This document shows, in pieces, positions 34,702 through 43,504 of a DNA stretch of 53,171 nucleotides; position 1 is the stretch's first letter; each line of letters begins with the position of its first letter. A model generated the notes under the pieces. The model made no database searches. It saw nothing but the letters and a program-made list of their open reading frames with translations, and had not been told where the DNA came from. The stretch covers positions 253,925 to 307,095 of the forward strand of contig NZ_JANLGQ010000006.1 of assembly GCF_026157065.1 (NCBI RefSeq), read 5' to 3'. The translations under genes and the position numbers were made by a program. Source of the stretch: Enterococcus sp. HY326. GTDB lineage: Bacteria > Bacillota > Bacilli > Lactobacillales > Enterococcaceae.

Positions 34702-36291
34702 ATGATGCAAAGAATCCAAAAATTTGGCGGAGCCATGTTTACTCCGGTATTATTATTTGCTTTTTCAGGGATTGTTGTAGGAATTTGTACGGTAGCACAA
34801 CAGGAGATGATTTGGGGCAGCTTAGCAGCACCCGATACGATGTGGTATCAAGTTTGGAATGTTATCCGAGAAGGAGCTTGGACATTATTTCGCCAAGTGC
34901 CATTGCTCTTTGTTATCAGTTTACCCATTGGACTAGCGAAGAAGCAAAGCGCCAGGGCCTGTATGGAAGCTTTCGTTTTATATATGACCTTTAATTATAT
35001 GCTAGCAGAGCTACTAAAAAATTGGGGACTGAATTTTGGTGTGGATTTTGCTCAAGAAGCAGTGAGCGGAAGTGGGTTAACCATCATTGGGAGTGTTAAA
35101 ACCCTAGATACTGGAATGGTCGGCGCTTTGATTGTCTCCGGTTTAGTTGTCTTTTTACACAATAAATACTTTGATACAAAATTACCAGAATGGTTGGGTG
35201 TTTTTAGAGGATCGAGTTTTATCTGTTTGATTGGTTTCTTTGCAATGATTCCAGTAGCACTTATTTTTATGATTGTTTGGCCACAGGTTCAGCATCTGAT
35301 TGGGAATATGCAAAGCTTCTTTATTAGTTCGGGATTAGTTGGGATTTGGGTCTATACATTTTTAGAAAGAATCCTAATCCCAACAGGACTGCATCATTTT
35401 ATCTATATGCCAATGGCCTATGAATCTGTTGTAGTTGACGGCGGTTTTAAAACAGCATGGGTAAATGCTTTGCCAACAATTGCTGCGTCTAAAGAGTCTT
35501 TGGCTACCTTGTTTCCTGCAGGTGGTTTTGCTTTATACGGTTTATCCAAAGTATTTTCACCCATCGGGATTTCAGCTGCTTTTTACGCAACTGCTAAAAA
35601 GGAAAAGAAAAAGGTTGTTTTAGGGCTGATGATCCCTGTGGCTTTAACGGCTATCATGGCAGGGATAACAGAGCCGATTGAATTTACTTTCCTATTTATT
35701 GCACCAGTTTTATTTGCGGTACATGCTCTATTGGCAGCAACATTGGCAACAGTCAGCTTCGCATTTGGACTCTCGGGAGAATTTTCTAGCGGTCTGATTA
35801 ACTGGATTGCTTTGAACTGGTTGCCTTTGGGGGCCAATCACTGGCAAACCTATGTCTTGCAAGTAGTCATTGGTTTAGCATTTTCAGCTATTTGGTTTGT
35901 TGTCTTCCGGGCGTTAATTCTGAAAATGAATCTCAAGACGCCTGGCCGAGAGGACGCTAATGAAGAAGTTAAACTAGTTAGTAAAGCTGAATACAAAGCA
36001 TCGAAAAGTAAAGGGAGTGCCGGTGATGTTGCAGCACCGCAGATGAGTGAAGAAACGATGAAAGCACAAGCCTTTCTAGAGGGGCTTGGCGGAAAAGAAA
36101 ACATTCAGGATGTCACAAATTGTGCCACTCGCCTACGAGTAACGGTTAGAGATGAGACGCTAGTCAAAAAAGCGGATGATTTTAAAAAATTCGGAGCCCA
36201 TGGCCTAGTTGCCCACGGGAAAAATTATCAAGTAATTGTTGGTCTCAGCGTGCCAACTGTTCGTGAAGAATTTGAAGGATTGCTAGATTAG
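34702..36291 (+). CDS. glvC: PTS alpha-glucoside/maltose transporter, EIICB
   Basis: A 529-residue membrane permease of the glucose-family PTS. An EIIC domain of about ten hydrophobic segments (residues 10-415) includes ITEPIEFTFLFIAP and GLHHFIYMPM. A charged linker leads to a C-terminal EIIB domain (about 450-529), with the phosphorylated C474 in VTNCATRLRVTV. There is no EIIA domain, so phosphate must come from a separate EIIA, probably of the glucose type. It phosphorylates the disaccharide during uptake for the GH4 enzyme. The start is put at 34702 behind AAGGAAGG; the frame opens at a TTG two codons earlier. Confidence 0.9.
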   Translation: MMQRIQKFGGAMFTPVLLFAFSGIVVGICTVAQQEMIWGSLAAPDTMWYQVWNVIREGAWTLFRQVPLLFVISLPIGLAKKQSARACMEAFVLYMTFNYMLAELLKNWGLNFGVDFAQEAVSGSGLTIIGSVKTLDTGMVGALIVSGLVVFLHNKYFDTKLPEWLGVFRGSSFICLIGFFAMIPVALIFMIVWPQVQHLIGNMQSFFISSGLVGIWVYTFLERILIPTGLHHFIYMPMAYESVVVDGGFKTAWVNALPTIAASKESLATLFPAGGFALYGLSKVFSPIGISAAFYATAKKEKKKVVLGLMIPVALTAIMAGITEPIEFTFLFIAPVLFAVHALLAATLATVSFAFGLSGEFSSGLINWIALNWLPLGANHWQTYVLQVVIGLAFSAIWFVVFRALILKMNLKTPGREDANEEVKLVSKAEYKASKSKGSAGDVAAPQMSEETMKAQAFLEGLGGKENIQDVTNCATRLRVTVRDETLVKKADDFKKFGAHGLVAHGKNYQVIVGLSVPTVREEFEGLLD

Positions 36292-36302
36292 GAGGAGTAG
36301 GA

Positions 36303-36797
36303 ATGGAAGCCAGACAAGTTAAAGATAATGGGTTAAGCAAGATCATGACAACCACGATAGTCGTTTATATTGCCTTACCAGTGCTATATTATATCTATCT
36401 ATCGTTTCATTCAGCAAACCTAGGTGTTGAGATGATGGATTTAGTTAATCTTGAGCCAATCTTAGGTGTTCAATTGATTAGCTTTTGTGCCTTACCCTAC
36501 TGCGCATATTTGATTTTTCTGATGAAAAAATCTGTCAATGAAGAAGGCTCTGCAAATAAAGCCTACCTTAATCTGGCGCTTCTATTTGTAGTCTTAATGT
36601 TGATGGGACAGTATCTATATAGTGGGTTACTCGTTTGGCTGCTATTCAAAAGCCATCAATATTACCAGTTAAGTTTGGCAGGCTTCAAAGCTAACTTTTC
36701 ACGGAAATTATTGTTTCAAGAGTTTGGTGGAGCCATTTTGCTACTATTTTTAGCAATCTTTATTCGCTTTGCGCTATTTAAACTGCAACAAGGCTAG
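36303..36797 (+). CDS. Uncharacterised four-helix membrane protein
   Basis: A 164-residue protein of unknown family. Hydrophobic segments lie at about residues 15-35, 55-75, 90-112 and 138-158. No catalytic motif or signal peptide is recognised. It starts 11 nt after the PTS stop codon behind AGGAGGAGTAGG, so it is in the same operon and probably translated with the transporter. A strong terminator follows about 120 nt later. It may be an accessory of the transporter, but nothing in the sequence proves this. Confidence 0.75.
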   Translation: MEARQVKDNGLSKIMTTTIVVYIALPVLYYIYLSFHSANLGVEMMDLVNLEPILGVQLISFCALPYCAYLIFLMKKSVNEEGSANKAYLNLALLFVVLMLMGQYLYSGLLVWLLFKSHQYYQLSLAGFKANFSRKLLFQEFGGAILLLFLAIFIRFALFKLQQG

Positions 36798-36916
36798 TCT
36801 GATAATTCAGTAGTTACCTTGAAAATAAAGTTTGGTAAAAAAAATTCGTTAAATTTTTTCTTTTCTAGTAGTTTGTTTTACACATTTACAGGACAGCAGA
36901 ATTAAAGAAAAATCGT

Positions 36917-36958
36917 CCTTAAGGATTGTTGCACAGGCAATCTTTAAGGGCTTTTTTT
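36917..36958 (+). terminator. Terminator of the alpha-glucoside PTS operon
   Basis: CCTTAAGGATTG pairs with CAATCTTTAAGG (12 bp, one G-U) around a 9-nt loop, followed by GC and seven T. The rest of the gap up to 37087 is AT-rich and otherwise empty. Confidence 0.9.
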
Positions 36959-37087
36959 GCAATAAATTCCATTATTTAAGATAGTGCGAACTAATCTTTT
37001 CTAGCTGTGAGAACTAACTTTTTTCTATAGAGAAACCTTTTTTTTAATCTATGGTAACCTTAAGTAAGTCATTAAAGGAGGCCACAC

Positions 37088-37525
37088 ATGTTCACCTATC
37101 AAAAATTTACTAACCAAGCACCTGCCTACCAACAGGCCTTGGCACTAAGAGACAAACTTCTGCGTCAGCCGCTGGGAAAGTCAATTTATGACGAGGACCT
37201 ACTGATTGAAGCAGATAATGATTTTTACGGAGTTTTTATTGAGGAGCAGCTGATTGGCACAGTCAGCTGGTTTAAAGCGGCGGAGCAAACTGCGCATTTG
37301 ACGGCATTTGCGGTGGCAGAAGCTTATCAGCAGCGGGGCTTAGGTAGCCACCTATTAGATTTTTTAGTTGGTGATATACAGATGCAAGGTTTTCAGTTGA
37401 TTGAAGTGGATGCTCGCCAGACAGCACTAGAATTTTATCAGAAAAATGGTTTCCAAATAATTAGCGGGCCAGTGGGGAATGCCACCGGAGCCATCGACTT
37501 TAAAATGGTACGCAGATTAGCTTAA
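37088..37525 (+). CDS. GNAT family N-acetyltransferase
   Basis: A 145-residue acetyltransferase of the GNAT fold. The acetyl-CoA-binding segment is AFAVAEAYQQRGLGSHLLDF, carrying the Q/RxxGxG pattern, and ALEFYQKNGFQII is the typical closing helix and strand. AAAGGAGG lies 6-7 nt before the ATG. The substrate cannot be inferred. It stands between the PTS operon and malR and seems unrelated to either. Confidence 0.88.
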   Translation: MFTYQKFTNQAPAYQQALALRDKLLRQPLGKSIYDEDLLIEADNDFYGVFIEEQLIGTVSWFKAAEQTAHLTAFAVAEAYQQRGLGSHLLDFLVGDIQMQGFQLIEVDARQTALEFYQKNGFQIISGPVGNATGAIDFKMVRRLA

Positions 37526-37582
37526 AAGGTGCAGGCTGCGGGGACAAATTGAGTGAAGTTGTTTTCTCATTTGCAAGAAATT

Positions 37583-37590
37583 GTTATACT
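37583..37590 (+). promoter_or_regulatory. Extended -10 promoter of malR
   Basis: TG, one base, TATACT (37585-37590), 20 nt upstream of the malR start; no clear -35. Confidence 0.45.
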
Positions 37591-37610
37591 ATTTAAAAGA
37601 GGTGAAGCTC

Positions 37611-38576
37611 ATGGCGACGCTTTCAGATGTTGCAAAGAAAGCTAATGTATCGAAGATGACCGTTTCCCGGGTAATTAATCACCCGGATCAAGTGACGGAT
37701 GAGTTAAAAGAACTTGTTTTTCAAGCGATGAAGGAGCTGGATTATCAGCCGAATATTGCGGCAAAGGCGCTGGTCTCCAAGCGTTCGCAGATTATTAAGC
37801 TGCTGATTTTAGAAGAAATTGACACGACAGAGCCTTATTATATGAATTTATTGATGGGGATTGCCGAAGCAGTCGGCAAGGCCCATTACTCCCTGCAATT
37901 GGTGACAGAATCTGGTTTTGATATCGGAGCTAGTGATGGCTATATTATTACTGGTTTTCGGGATACGGATTTCCAGTGGATGAGTCAATTGGACAAACCG
38001 GTGGTGCTTTTCGGTGAAAATCATTACGGCTATGATTTTGTCGACAGCGACAATCGCTATGGCACTAATTTGACGACCCATCATGCTTTAGAAGTCGGTT
38101 ATCAAAATATTATTTACATCGGCATTGATATTGACGAGTCCTTTGAGCATTCTCGAGAGGCTGGCTACCTCAATGCCATGAAAAAACATCAGCTACCAAC
38201 GGAAATCCAACGCTTTAAAAATCGTTCGACAATGTCGCAAAATTATATTGAGGACAATTGGCCTTTTCCGAAAAATACTTGTTTTGTCTGCAGTTCCGAC
38301 CGTTTGGCGTTAGGGATTGAGCGGGGAATTTTAAATTGCGGCGGCGATGTGCCAGAGGATTACGGGATTATCGGCTTTGACGGCGTCTTTTTAGATCAGG
38401 TCAGTTCGCCGAAACTGACCACTGCTAAACAGGCCATCATCAAAATGGGCGAGGTCTGCGGGGAACTATTGCTGAAAAAAATTGACGAAGACGGAGCCAA
38501 TCAAGGCAGCCGAATTTTCCTGCCGGAATTGATTGTTAGGGAATCGACTCGGCAAGTGAAAAAACTAACCACATAG
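37611..38576 (+). CDS. malR: LacI family regulator of the maltodextrin genes (MalR)
   Basis: A 321-residue LacI/GalR-type repressor. The N-terminal helix-turn-helix is ATLSDVAKKANVSKMTVSRV, followed by the hinge YQPNIAAKALVSKRS, and a periplasmic-binding-protein-like sugar domain contains IIGFDGVFLDQVSSPKLTT. The start is 37611, behind GAGGTG; the frame opens 30 nt earlier. It lies directly upstream of the GH13-malXCD genes. Two near-identical palindromes of the LacI-operator kind, with a TTACCGGTAA core, sit on the promoters of those genes, which strongly suggests it is their repressor with a maltose-type inducer. Confidence 0.9.
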   Translation: MATLSDVAKKANVSKMTVSRVINHPDQVTDELKELVFQAMKELDYQPNIAAKALVSKRSQIIKLLILEEIDTTEPYYMNLLMGIAEAVGKAHYSLQLVTESGFDIGASDGYIITGFRDTDFQWMSQLDKPVVLFGENHYGYDFVDSDNRYGTNLTTHHALEVGYQNIIYIGIDIDESFEHSREAGYLNAMKKHQLPTEIQRFKNRSTMSQNYIEDNWPFPKNTCFVCSSDRLALGIERGILNCGGDVPEDYGIIGFDGVFLDQVSSPKLTTAKQAIIKMGEVCGELLLKKIDEDGANQGSRIFLPELIVRESTRQVKKLTT

Positions 38577-38598
38577 AAACAAAATTAAAAATTGAGAG

Positions 38599-38720
38599 AA
38601 TCAACGAATTTTTTCTGACAGTTAGCTGTTTCAAGGGTATGTACAGCCTGCAAGTTTTAAGCAGACCAAGCAGTGCTTTAAACCCAGTAGCCAGCTAAAA
38701 TTAAGTTCGTTGATTTTTTT
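38599..38720 (+). terminator. Structured element C: multi-stem terminator of malR
   Basis: AATCAACGAA (38599-38608) pairs with TTCGTTGATT (38706-38715), followed by five T. Inside, TTAGCTG (38622-38628) pairs with CAGCTAA (38692-38698) and GTTTTAAGCA (38654-38663) with TGCTTTAAAC (38674-38683, one mismatch). Confidence 0.65.
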
Positions 38721-38738
38721 GTGGATTTTTATCAGCTT

Positions 38739-38760
38739 TTTTTGTTACCGGTAACAAAAA
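38739..38760. promoter_or_regulatory. MalR operator 1
   Basis: A perfect 22-bp palindrome with core GTTACCGGTAAC and flanking T5/A5, 8 bp upstream of the -35 of the GH13 gene. The same core recurs at 40625-40640. Confidence 0.8.
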
Positions 38761-38768
38761 GGAATTGA

Positions 38769-38797
38769 TTGAGCTGGCGGGCAAGATTCGCTATCAT
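38769..38797 (+). promoter_or_regulatory. Promoter of the GH13 gene
   Basis: TTGAGC (38769-38774), a 17-nt spacer and TATCAT (38792-38797). Confidence 0.6.
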
Positions 38798-38835
38798 GAA
38801 AGTGCATTCTAAACTTGACTTGGAGGAAACGTTTT

Positions 38836-40617
38836 ATGAATACAGCAGCTTTATATCATCGCCCTGAAAGTGAATTTGCTTATCTCTATACACCAGACAA
38901 AATGCGGATTCGTCTGCGGACAGGAAGACAAGATGCCCGCAAAGTCGCCTTAATCAAAGGTGACCCTTATCAAATTGACAGCGACCGCTGGTATTTGGAT
39001 AAAACACCAATGGCTAAGCTTCTCAGCACTGACCTGCACGATTATTGGGAAATTGAAGTCGGCGCTGAATTTCGCCGGTTGCAATATGGCTTTTATGTGG
39101 AGGGCTACGACGGGTTAGAACTTTTATACTGTGACCAAGGAGTTTACCCTTATACGGAAGAAAATTTAGCCAATGCTAATTTTTATTTTCGAATGCCTTA
39201 TTTCCAAGAGATTGACCGCTTTAAAGCGCCAGCCTGGGTCAAGGATACGGTGTGGTATCAAATTTTTCCAGAGCGTTTTGCGAACGGCAATCCTAAAAAT
39301 GACCCAGAAGGCACGTTGCCTTGGGGTAGCAAGTTACCGGATCGTGAGGACTTTTTCGGTGGCGATTTGCAAGGGGTGTTAGACCACTTGGATTATCTGA
39401 GTGATTTGGGGATTACCGGCATATATTTCTGTCCAATTTTTAGAGCGACTTCCAATCATAAATACGATACGATTGATTATTTTGAAATTGATCCAGATTT
39501 TGGCGACAAAAAATTGTTTAAGAAATTAGTTGATGAGGCCCATAAACGAGGCATGAGGATTATGCTGGATGCCGTTTTCAATCACATGGGGGATTTTTCA
39601 CCCCAATGGCAGGATGTCATAAAAAATGGGGCGAAGTCTAAATACAAAGACTGGTTCCACATTCATAATTTCCCAGTGGACGATTATCAGATGACGGACT
39701 TGCCGGAAACGGCGGCCAATTTGAATTACGACACCTTTGCCTTTACGCCGCACATGCCAAAGCTGAACACTGCCAATAAAGAAGTTCAGAAATATTTGCT
39801 GGACATTGCCGGCTATTGGATTCGCGAGTTTGATATTGACGGCTGGCGCTTAGATGTTGCCAATGAAGTGGACCATCATTTTTGGAAATTATTCCACACT
39901 GAAGTGACCGGTTTGAAAAAGGACTTCTATATTTTAGGTGAAATTTGGCACTCTTCTCAAAGCTGGTTGCAGGGAGATGAATTTCATGCCGTGATGAATT
40001 ACGCCTTTACCGACAATATCAAAGATTTCTTTTTTGAAAAGAAATTCTCGGCGGCTAAAATGGTCAGCGGGTTGAATCAGCAGCAGCTTTTGTATCGGGA
40101 TCAAGCCAATGAAGTTACGTTTAACCTCTTGGATTCCCACGATACAGCCCGAGTTTTAACTTTGAGTCAAGGCAATAAGGAACTGACGAAGGCGGCTTTG
40201 GCCTTTATGTTTTTACAAAAAGGCTCGCCCTGTATTTATTACGGAACGGAGATTGGGATGGAGGGAGCCGATGATCCCGATTGCCGCCGCTGTATGATTT
40301 GGGAACCGGAAAATCAAGATTTAGACATGTTGGCCTTTACGAAAAAATTGATTGCCCTCAGAAAAGAATACAGCGATTTAATAACTTATGGTCAACTTGA
40401 TTGGCTGCAGGCTGATGAAGATAGCGACAGTGTTATCTTCCGCAAACGTTATGGTAATCAAGAGTTGGTCGCCTCCTTTAACGAGAGTGAAGAAACCTTG
40501 CCGCTCTTTGATTCAGAGCAGGTCTTGTTGGATCAAGGCTTATACACCGCAGAACATGGCGAGCAATTTTTAAAACAGCATGGCTTTAGCATTAGTCTGA
40601 AGACAATTGAAGCGTAA
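38836..40617 (+). CDS. GH13 neopullulanase/cyclomaltodextrinase-type alpha-glycosidase
   Basis: A 593-residue cytoplasmic glycoside hydrolase. An N-terminal beta domain (about 1-120, the CBM34-type module of subfamily GH13_20) precedes the alpha-amylase barrel. Catalytic residues are D340 in GWRLDVANE, E369 in GEIWH and D436 in LLDSHDTAR, with region I as DAVFNHMG. Family members cut maltodextrins, cyclodextrins or pullulan to maltose and panose. There is no signal peptide, so it acts on imported dextrins. The start at 38836 has TTGGAGGAAA upstream. Its promoter has a MalR operator. The maltose it forms would feed maltose phosphorylase. Confidence 0.92.
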   Translation: MNTAALYHRPESEFAYLYTPDKMRIRLRTGRQDARKVALIKGDPYQIDSDRWYLDKTPMAKLLSTDLHDYWEIEVGAEFRRLQYGFYVEGYDGLELLYCDQGVYPYTEENLANANFYFRMPYFQEIDRFKAPAWVKDTVWYQIFPERFANGNPKNDPEGTLPWGSKLPDREDFFGGDLQGVLDHLDYLSDLGITGIYFCPIFRATSNHKYDTIDYFEIDPDFGDKKLFKKLVDEAHKRGMRIMLDAVFNHMGDFSPQWQDVIKNGAKSKYKDWFHIHNFPVDDYQMTDLPETAANLNYDTFAFTPHMPKLNTANKEVQKYLLDIAGYWIREFDIDGWRLDVANEVDHHFWKLFHTEVTGLKKDFYILGEIWHSSQSWLQGDEFHAVMNYAFTDNIKDFFFEKKFSAAKMVSGLNQQQLLYRDQANEVTFNLLDSHDTARVLTLSQGNKELTKAALAFMFLQKGSPCIYYGTEIGMEGADDPDCRRCMIWEPENQDLDMLAFTKKLIALRKEYSDLITYGQLDWLQADEDSDSVIFRKRYGNQELVASFNESEETLPLFDSEQVLLDQGLYTAEHGEQFLKQHGFSISLKTIEA

Positions 40618-40624
40618 CAAAATC

Positions 40625-40640
40625 CTGTTACCGGTAACAG
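40625..40640. promoter_or_regulatory. MalR operator 2
   Basis: CTGTTACCGGTAACAG, a perfect 16-bp palindrome sharing the GTTACCGGTAAC core with operator 1, 11 bp upstream of the malX -35. Confidence 0.8.
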
Positions 40641-40642
40641 AG

Positions 40643-40656
40643 AGAAAACGGTTGCA
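40643..40656 (+). promoter_or_regulatory. cre-like site on the malX promoter
   Basis: AGAAAACGGTTGCA matches TGNAANCGNTNNCA except for the first base and overlaps the malX -35. Confidence 0.6.
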
Positions 40657-40680
40657 AAAGTTATTTTTCCTCAGCATAAT
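40652..40680 (+). promoter_or_regulatory. Promoter of malX and the maltodextrin operon
   Basis: TTGCAA (40652-40657), a 17-nt spacer and CATAAT (40675-40680). Confidence 0.6.
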
Positions 40681-40718
40681 AAACGTGTAAACAAAACACA
40701 TTTAGGGGGAAACAAAAC

Positions 40719-41993
40719 ATGAAGAGTTATAAAAAATTTGGTCTTGGGTTAGTAGCTGCCAGTGCGGCGTTAACATTAGCAGCGTGTGGCGGTGGCTCTG
40801 ATAGTTCAACGGCTGATAGCGGCAGCAGTGCCAGCGGCGGATCAGATGACAATACATTAACTGTCTCTGTTGACAAAGGCTACGTGGATTATATCAATGA
40901 AATCAAAGGTGCCTTTGAAGATGAAAATGGGGTAACAATTGAAGTCATCGAAAAAGACATGTTTGATCAACTAGATGCCTTGGCATTAGATGGACCTGCC
41001 GGCAAAGCGCCAGACGTGATGATGTCTGCTTACGACCGTATCGGCGGCTTAGCTCAACAAGGCCATTTGGCGGAAGTGACTTTAGGCAATGCCGATGATT
41101 ACGATGAAACTGACCAAGCACAAGTGACGGTGGACGATAAAGTTTATGGGGCGCCAGCCATCATTGAAACATTAGTTCTTTATTACAATAAAGATTTGGT
41201 TGATGCAGCACCAACTAGCTTTACTGAATTAGAAGCTTTAGCAGAAGATTCTCGTTTTGATTTTGCTTCTGAATCAGGCAAAAATACTGGTTTCTTAGCA
41301 AAATGGACTGACTTCTACTATTCATATGGTTTAATGGCCGGCTACGGTGGATACATCTTCGGTGAAGACGGCACAGACACAAGCGATATTGGCTTGAATA
41401 ACAGTGGAGCAGTTGAAGGTATCACGTATGCAACTGACTGGTTCCAAAATGTATGGCCACAAGGGATGCAAGATATCACAAGTGCCGGCGACTTTGTTAC
41501 CAACCAATTTACTTCTGGTGCCGCAGCAGCGATTATTGATGGCCCTTGGCAAGCTGCCACTTATACCGATGCTGGCGTTAACTTTGGGATTGCAAAGATT
41601 CCGACATTAGCTAACGGTGAAGATTATCAAGCCTTTGGTGGTGGTAAAGGCTGGGTTGTCAGCAACTACTCTACTCATAAAGACACAGCACAAGAATTCT
41701 TAGACTATTTAACAAATCAAGAAAATCAAGAAAAATTATACGAAGATACCCAAGAAATTCCAGCGAACCAAGCAGCTCGGGAAACAGCTAGTGCTGCCGG
41801 CAATGAATTGACAACTGCCGTAATTGAACAATATGCAAGTGCGCAACCAATGCCAAATATTCCTGAAATGGCTGAAGTTTGGACGGGTGAAGAAAACATG
41901 ATGTTTGAAGCGGCTTCCGGCACAAAAACACCTCAAGAAGCTGCTGACGATGCAGTTCAAACCATTAAAGATGCGATTGAACAAAAATATTAA
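40719..41993 (+). CDS. malX: Maltodextrin ABC transporter, substrate-binding lipoprotein
   Basis: A 424-residue lipoprotein of the MalE/MdxE/MalX solute-binding family. The signal peptide ends in the lipobox LAAC (lipidated Cys near residue 23), followed by a Gly/Ser linker. The mature part has the family's two-lobe sequence, including APAIIETLVLYYNKDLV, IIDGPWQAATY and a closing PMPNIPEMAEVW segment. It captures maltose and longer dextrins outside the membrane for MalC/MalD. A strong GGGGG site precedes the ATG. A large structured terminator follows, so it is probably made in excess over the membrane subunits. Confidence 0.93.
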   Translation: MKSYKKFGLGLVAASAALTLAACGGGSDSSTADSGSSASGGSDDNTLTVSVDKGYVDYINEIKGAFEDENGVTIEVIEKDMFDQLDALALDGPAGKAPDVMMSAYDRIGGLAQQGHLAEVTLGNADDYDETDQAQVTVDDKVYGAPAIIETLVLYYNKDLVDAAPTSFTELEALAEDSRFDFASESGKNTGFLAKWTDFYYSYGLMAGYGGYIFGEDGTDTSDIGLNNSGAVEGITYATDWFQNVWPQGMQDITSAGDFVTNQFTSGAAAAIIDGPWQAATYTDAGVNFGIAKIPTLANGEDYQAFGGGKGWVVSNYSTHKDTAQEFLDYLTNQENQEKLYEDTQEIPANQAARETASAAGNELTTAVIEQYASAQPMPNIPEMAEVWTGEENMMFEAASGTKTPQEAADDAVQTIKDAIEQKY

Positions 41994-42046
41994 GCCGCTT
42001 AACGGATAATTTTTAAAGCAGACAGCTAAACAATGCAAGATAAGGG

Positions 42047-42189
42047 GCTGTGACCTAAACAATCGCCAATCAAAAATAGCCGAACTATATTTGATGAACG
42101 CTCCGCATTGTCACTGGGAAGTGACAGGACGACTTCTCGATAGTTCGGTTATTTTATTGTTAAAAGGCAGGTCGCAGCACTTATTTTTT
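42047..42189 (+). terminator. Structured element B: multi-stem terminator between malX and malC
   Basis: GCTGTGACCT (42047-42056) pairs with AGGTCGCAGC (42169-42178), AACAAT (42058-42063) with ATTGTT (42156-42161), AATAGCCGAACTAT (42075-42088) with ATAGTTCGGTTATT (42140-42153), and TGTCACT (42109-42115) with AGTGACA (42120-42126). Six T follow. It can lower expression of malC and later genes relative to malX. Confidence 0.75.
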
Positions 42190-42208
42190 AGAAAAGAGGG
42201 ATGGTTCT

Positions 42209-43501
42209 GTGGAAACAACACATAGTGTCAATAAAGCAACCCTGTTATCACTGATTCCAGGTTTAGGGCAGTTTTACAACAAGCAAAAAAGTAAGGCGCT
42301 GATCTTTTTCGCAATTTTTGTCGCCTTTGCTGCAGAAATGGTTTTAGTCGGCTTCCAGACCTTTGCCAATCTGATTTCACTGGGAAGCACGCCGATGGTC
42401 GATCATTCGCTATTCTTGATGATTCGTGGCGTCTTACAATTAATCATCACTGCAATCTTTTTATTCTTCTATTTTATTAATATCTACGATGCCCGCAAAG
42501 TCGCAAAATTATGGCAGAGCGGTCACAAGGTCAATACGACGTTTAAAGAAATTTTCTTAAATGTTACGGATAAAGGCTTTCCTTATCTTTTAACCTTACC
42601 GGCCTATGCCTTAATGACGTTTACGATTATTTTTCCAGTGCTGGTTACCTTATTTATGGCCTTTACCAACTATGATTTCCGCCATATTCCACCGGCTAAT
42701 TTAATCGACTGGGTCGGCATCAAAAACTTTGTCGATATTTTCTTCTTAAGTACGTATCGCAAACCCTTCGTGGCGGTCTTTACCTGGACGATTATCTGGA
42801 CCGTTTGTGCCACCACCCTGCAAATTGCTTTGGGAATTTTGACAGCTGTAGTAGCCAATCAAAAATTCATCAAATTCAAACGGGTTTTCGGAGTAATCTT
42901 CTTGCTACCGTGGGCGGTTCCGGCCTTTATCACGATTATGAGTTTCTCTAATATTTTTAACGATAGTATCGGGGCGATTAACACCCAAGTTATTCCCTTT
43001 TTAAATAATCTGCCTTTTGTCGATATCGGAGCGATTTCTTGGAAAACCGATCCCAATTGGACCAAGGTTGCGATTATTATGATTCAAGGTTGGCTGGGCT
43101 TCCCGTATATTTATGTGATGGTCACCGGGATTTTGCAGTCGATTTCAGAAGACTTGTATGAAGCAGCTAGAATTGACGGGGCGAATGCTTGGCAACGCTT
43201 CAGCAATATTACCTTACCGGCAATTTTCTTAGTGGCAGCCCCAACCTTTGTCACCCAATATACCGGTAACTTTAATAATTTCTCAATGATTTACCTCTTT
43301 AATAATGGTGGCCCCGGCAGTGTCGGCGGCGGTGCCGGTTCGACGGATATCCTGATATCCTGGATATACAAACTGACCACCGGACAATCACCGCAATACT
43401 CATTGGCGTCGGCCATCACCTTGATTATTTCGGCCATCGTTATCACAGTGTCGTTAATTGTCTTTAAACGAACGAACGCCTTTAATATGGAAGGGGAGTA
43501 G
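42209..43501 (+). CDS. malC: Maltodextrin ABC transporter permease, MalF type
   Basis: A 430-residue integral membrane subunit with about eight hydrophobic segments, an extended N-terminal part typical of MalF/MdxF, and the ATPase-coupling EAA loop seen as EDLYEAARIDGANAWQRF about 100 residues before the C-terminus. The start is GTG at 42209, with AAGAGGG 8 nt upstream; an out-of-frame ATG at 42201 is not used. It is separated from malD by only 3 nt. No ATPase gene is nearby, so a shared MsmX/MalK-like protein encoded elsewhere must power it. Confidence 0.93.
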   Translation: METTHSVNKATLLSLIPGLGQFYNKQKSKALIFFAIFVAFAAEMVLVGFQTFANLISLGSTPMVDHSLFLMIRGVLQLIITAIFLFFYFINIYDARKVAKLWQSGHKVNTTFKEIFLNVTDKGFPYLLTLPAYALMTFTIIFPVLVTLFMAFTNYDFRHIPPANLIDWVGIKNFVDIFFLSTYRKPFVAVFTWTIIWTVCATTLQIALGILTAVVANQKFIKFKRVFGVIFLLPWAVPAFITIMSFSNIFNDSIGAINTQVIPFLNNLPFVDIGAISWKTDPNWTKVAIIMIQGWLGFPYIYVMVTGILQSISEDLYEAARIDGANAWQRFSNITLPAIFLVAAPTFVTQYTGNFNNFSMIYLFNNGGPGSVGGGAGSTDILISWIYKLTTGQSPQYSLASAITLIISAIVITVSLIVFKRTNAFNMEGE

Positions 43502-43504
43502 ACC

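Noticed and set aside
34638..34994. 118-codon plus-strand frame at the start of the PTS gene
   Set aside because: Out of frame with the EIICB protein, crosses the terminator and cre site, and has no protein-like sequence.
38815..38835. TTG start for the GH13 gene
   Set aside because: It lies upstream of the clear TTGGAGGAAA site that serves the ATG at 38836.
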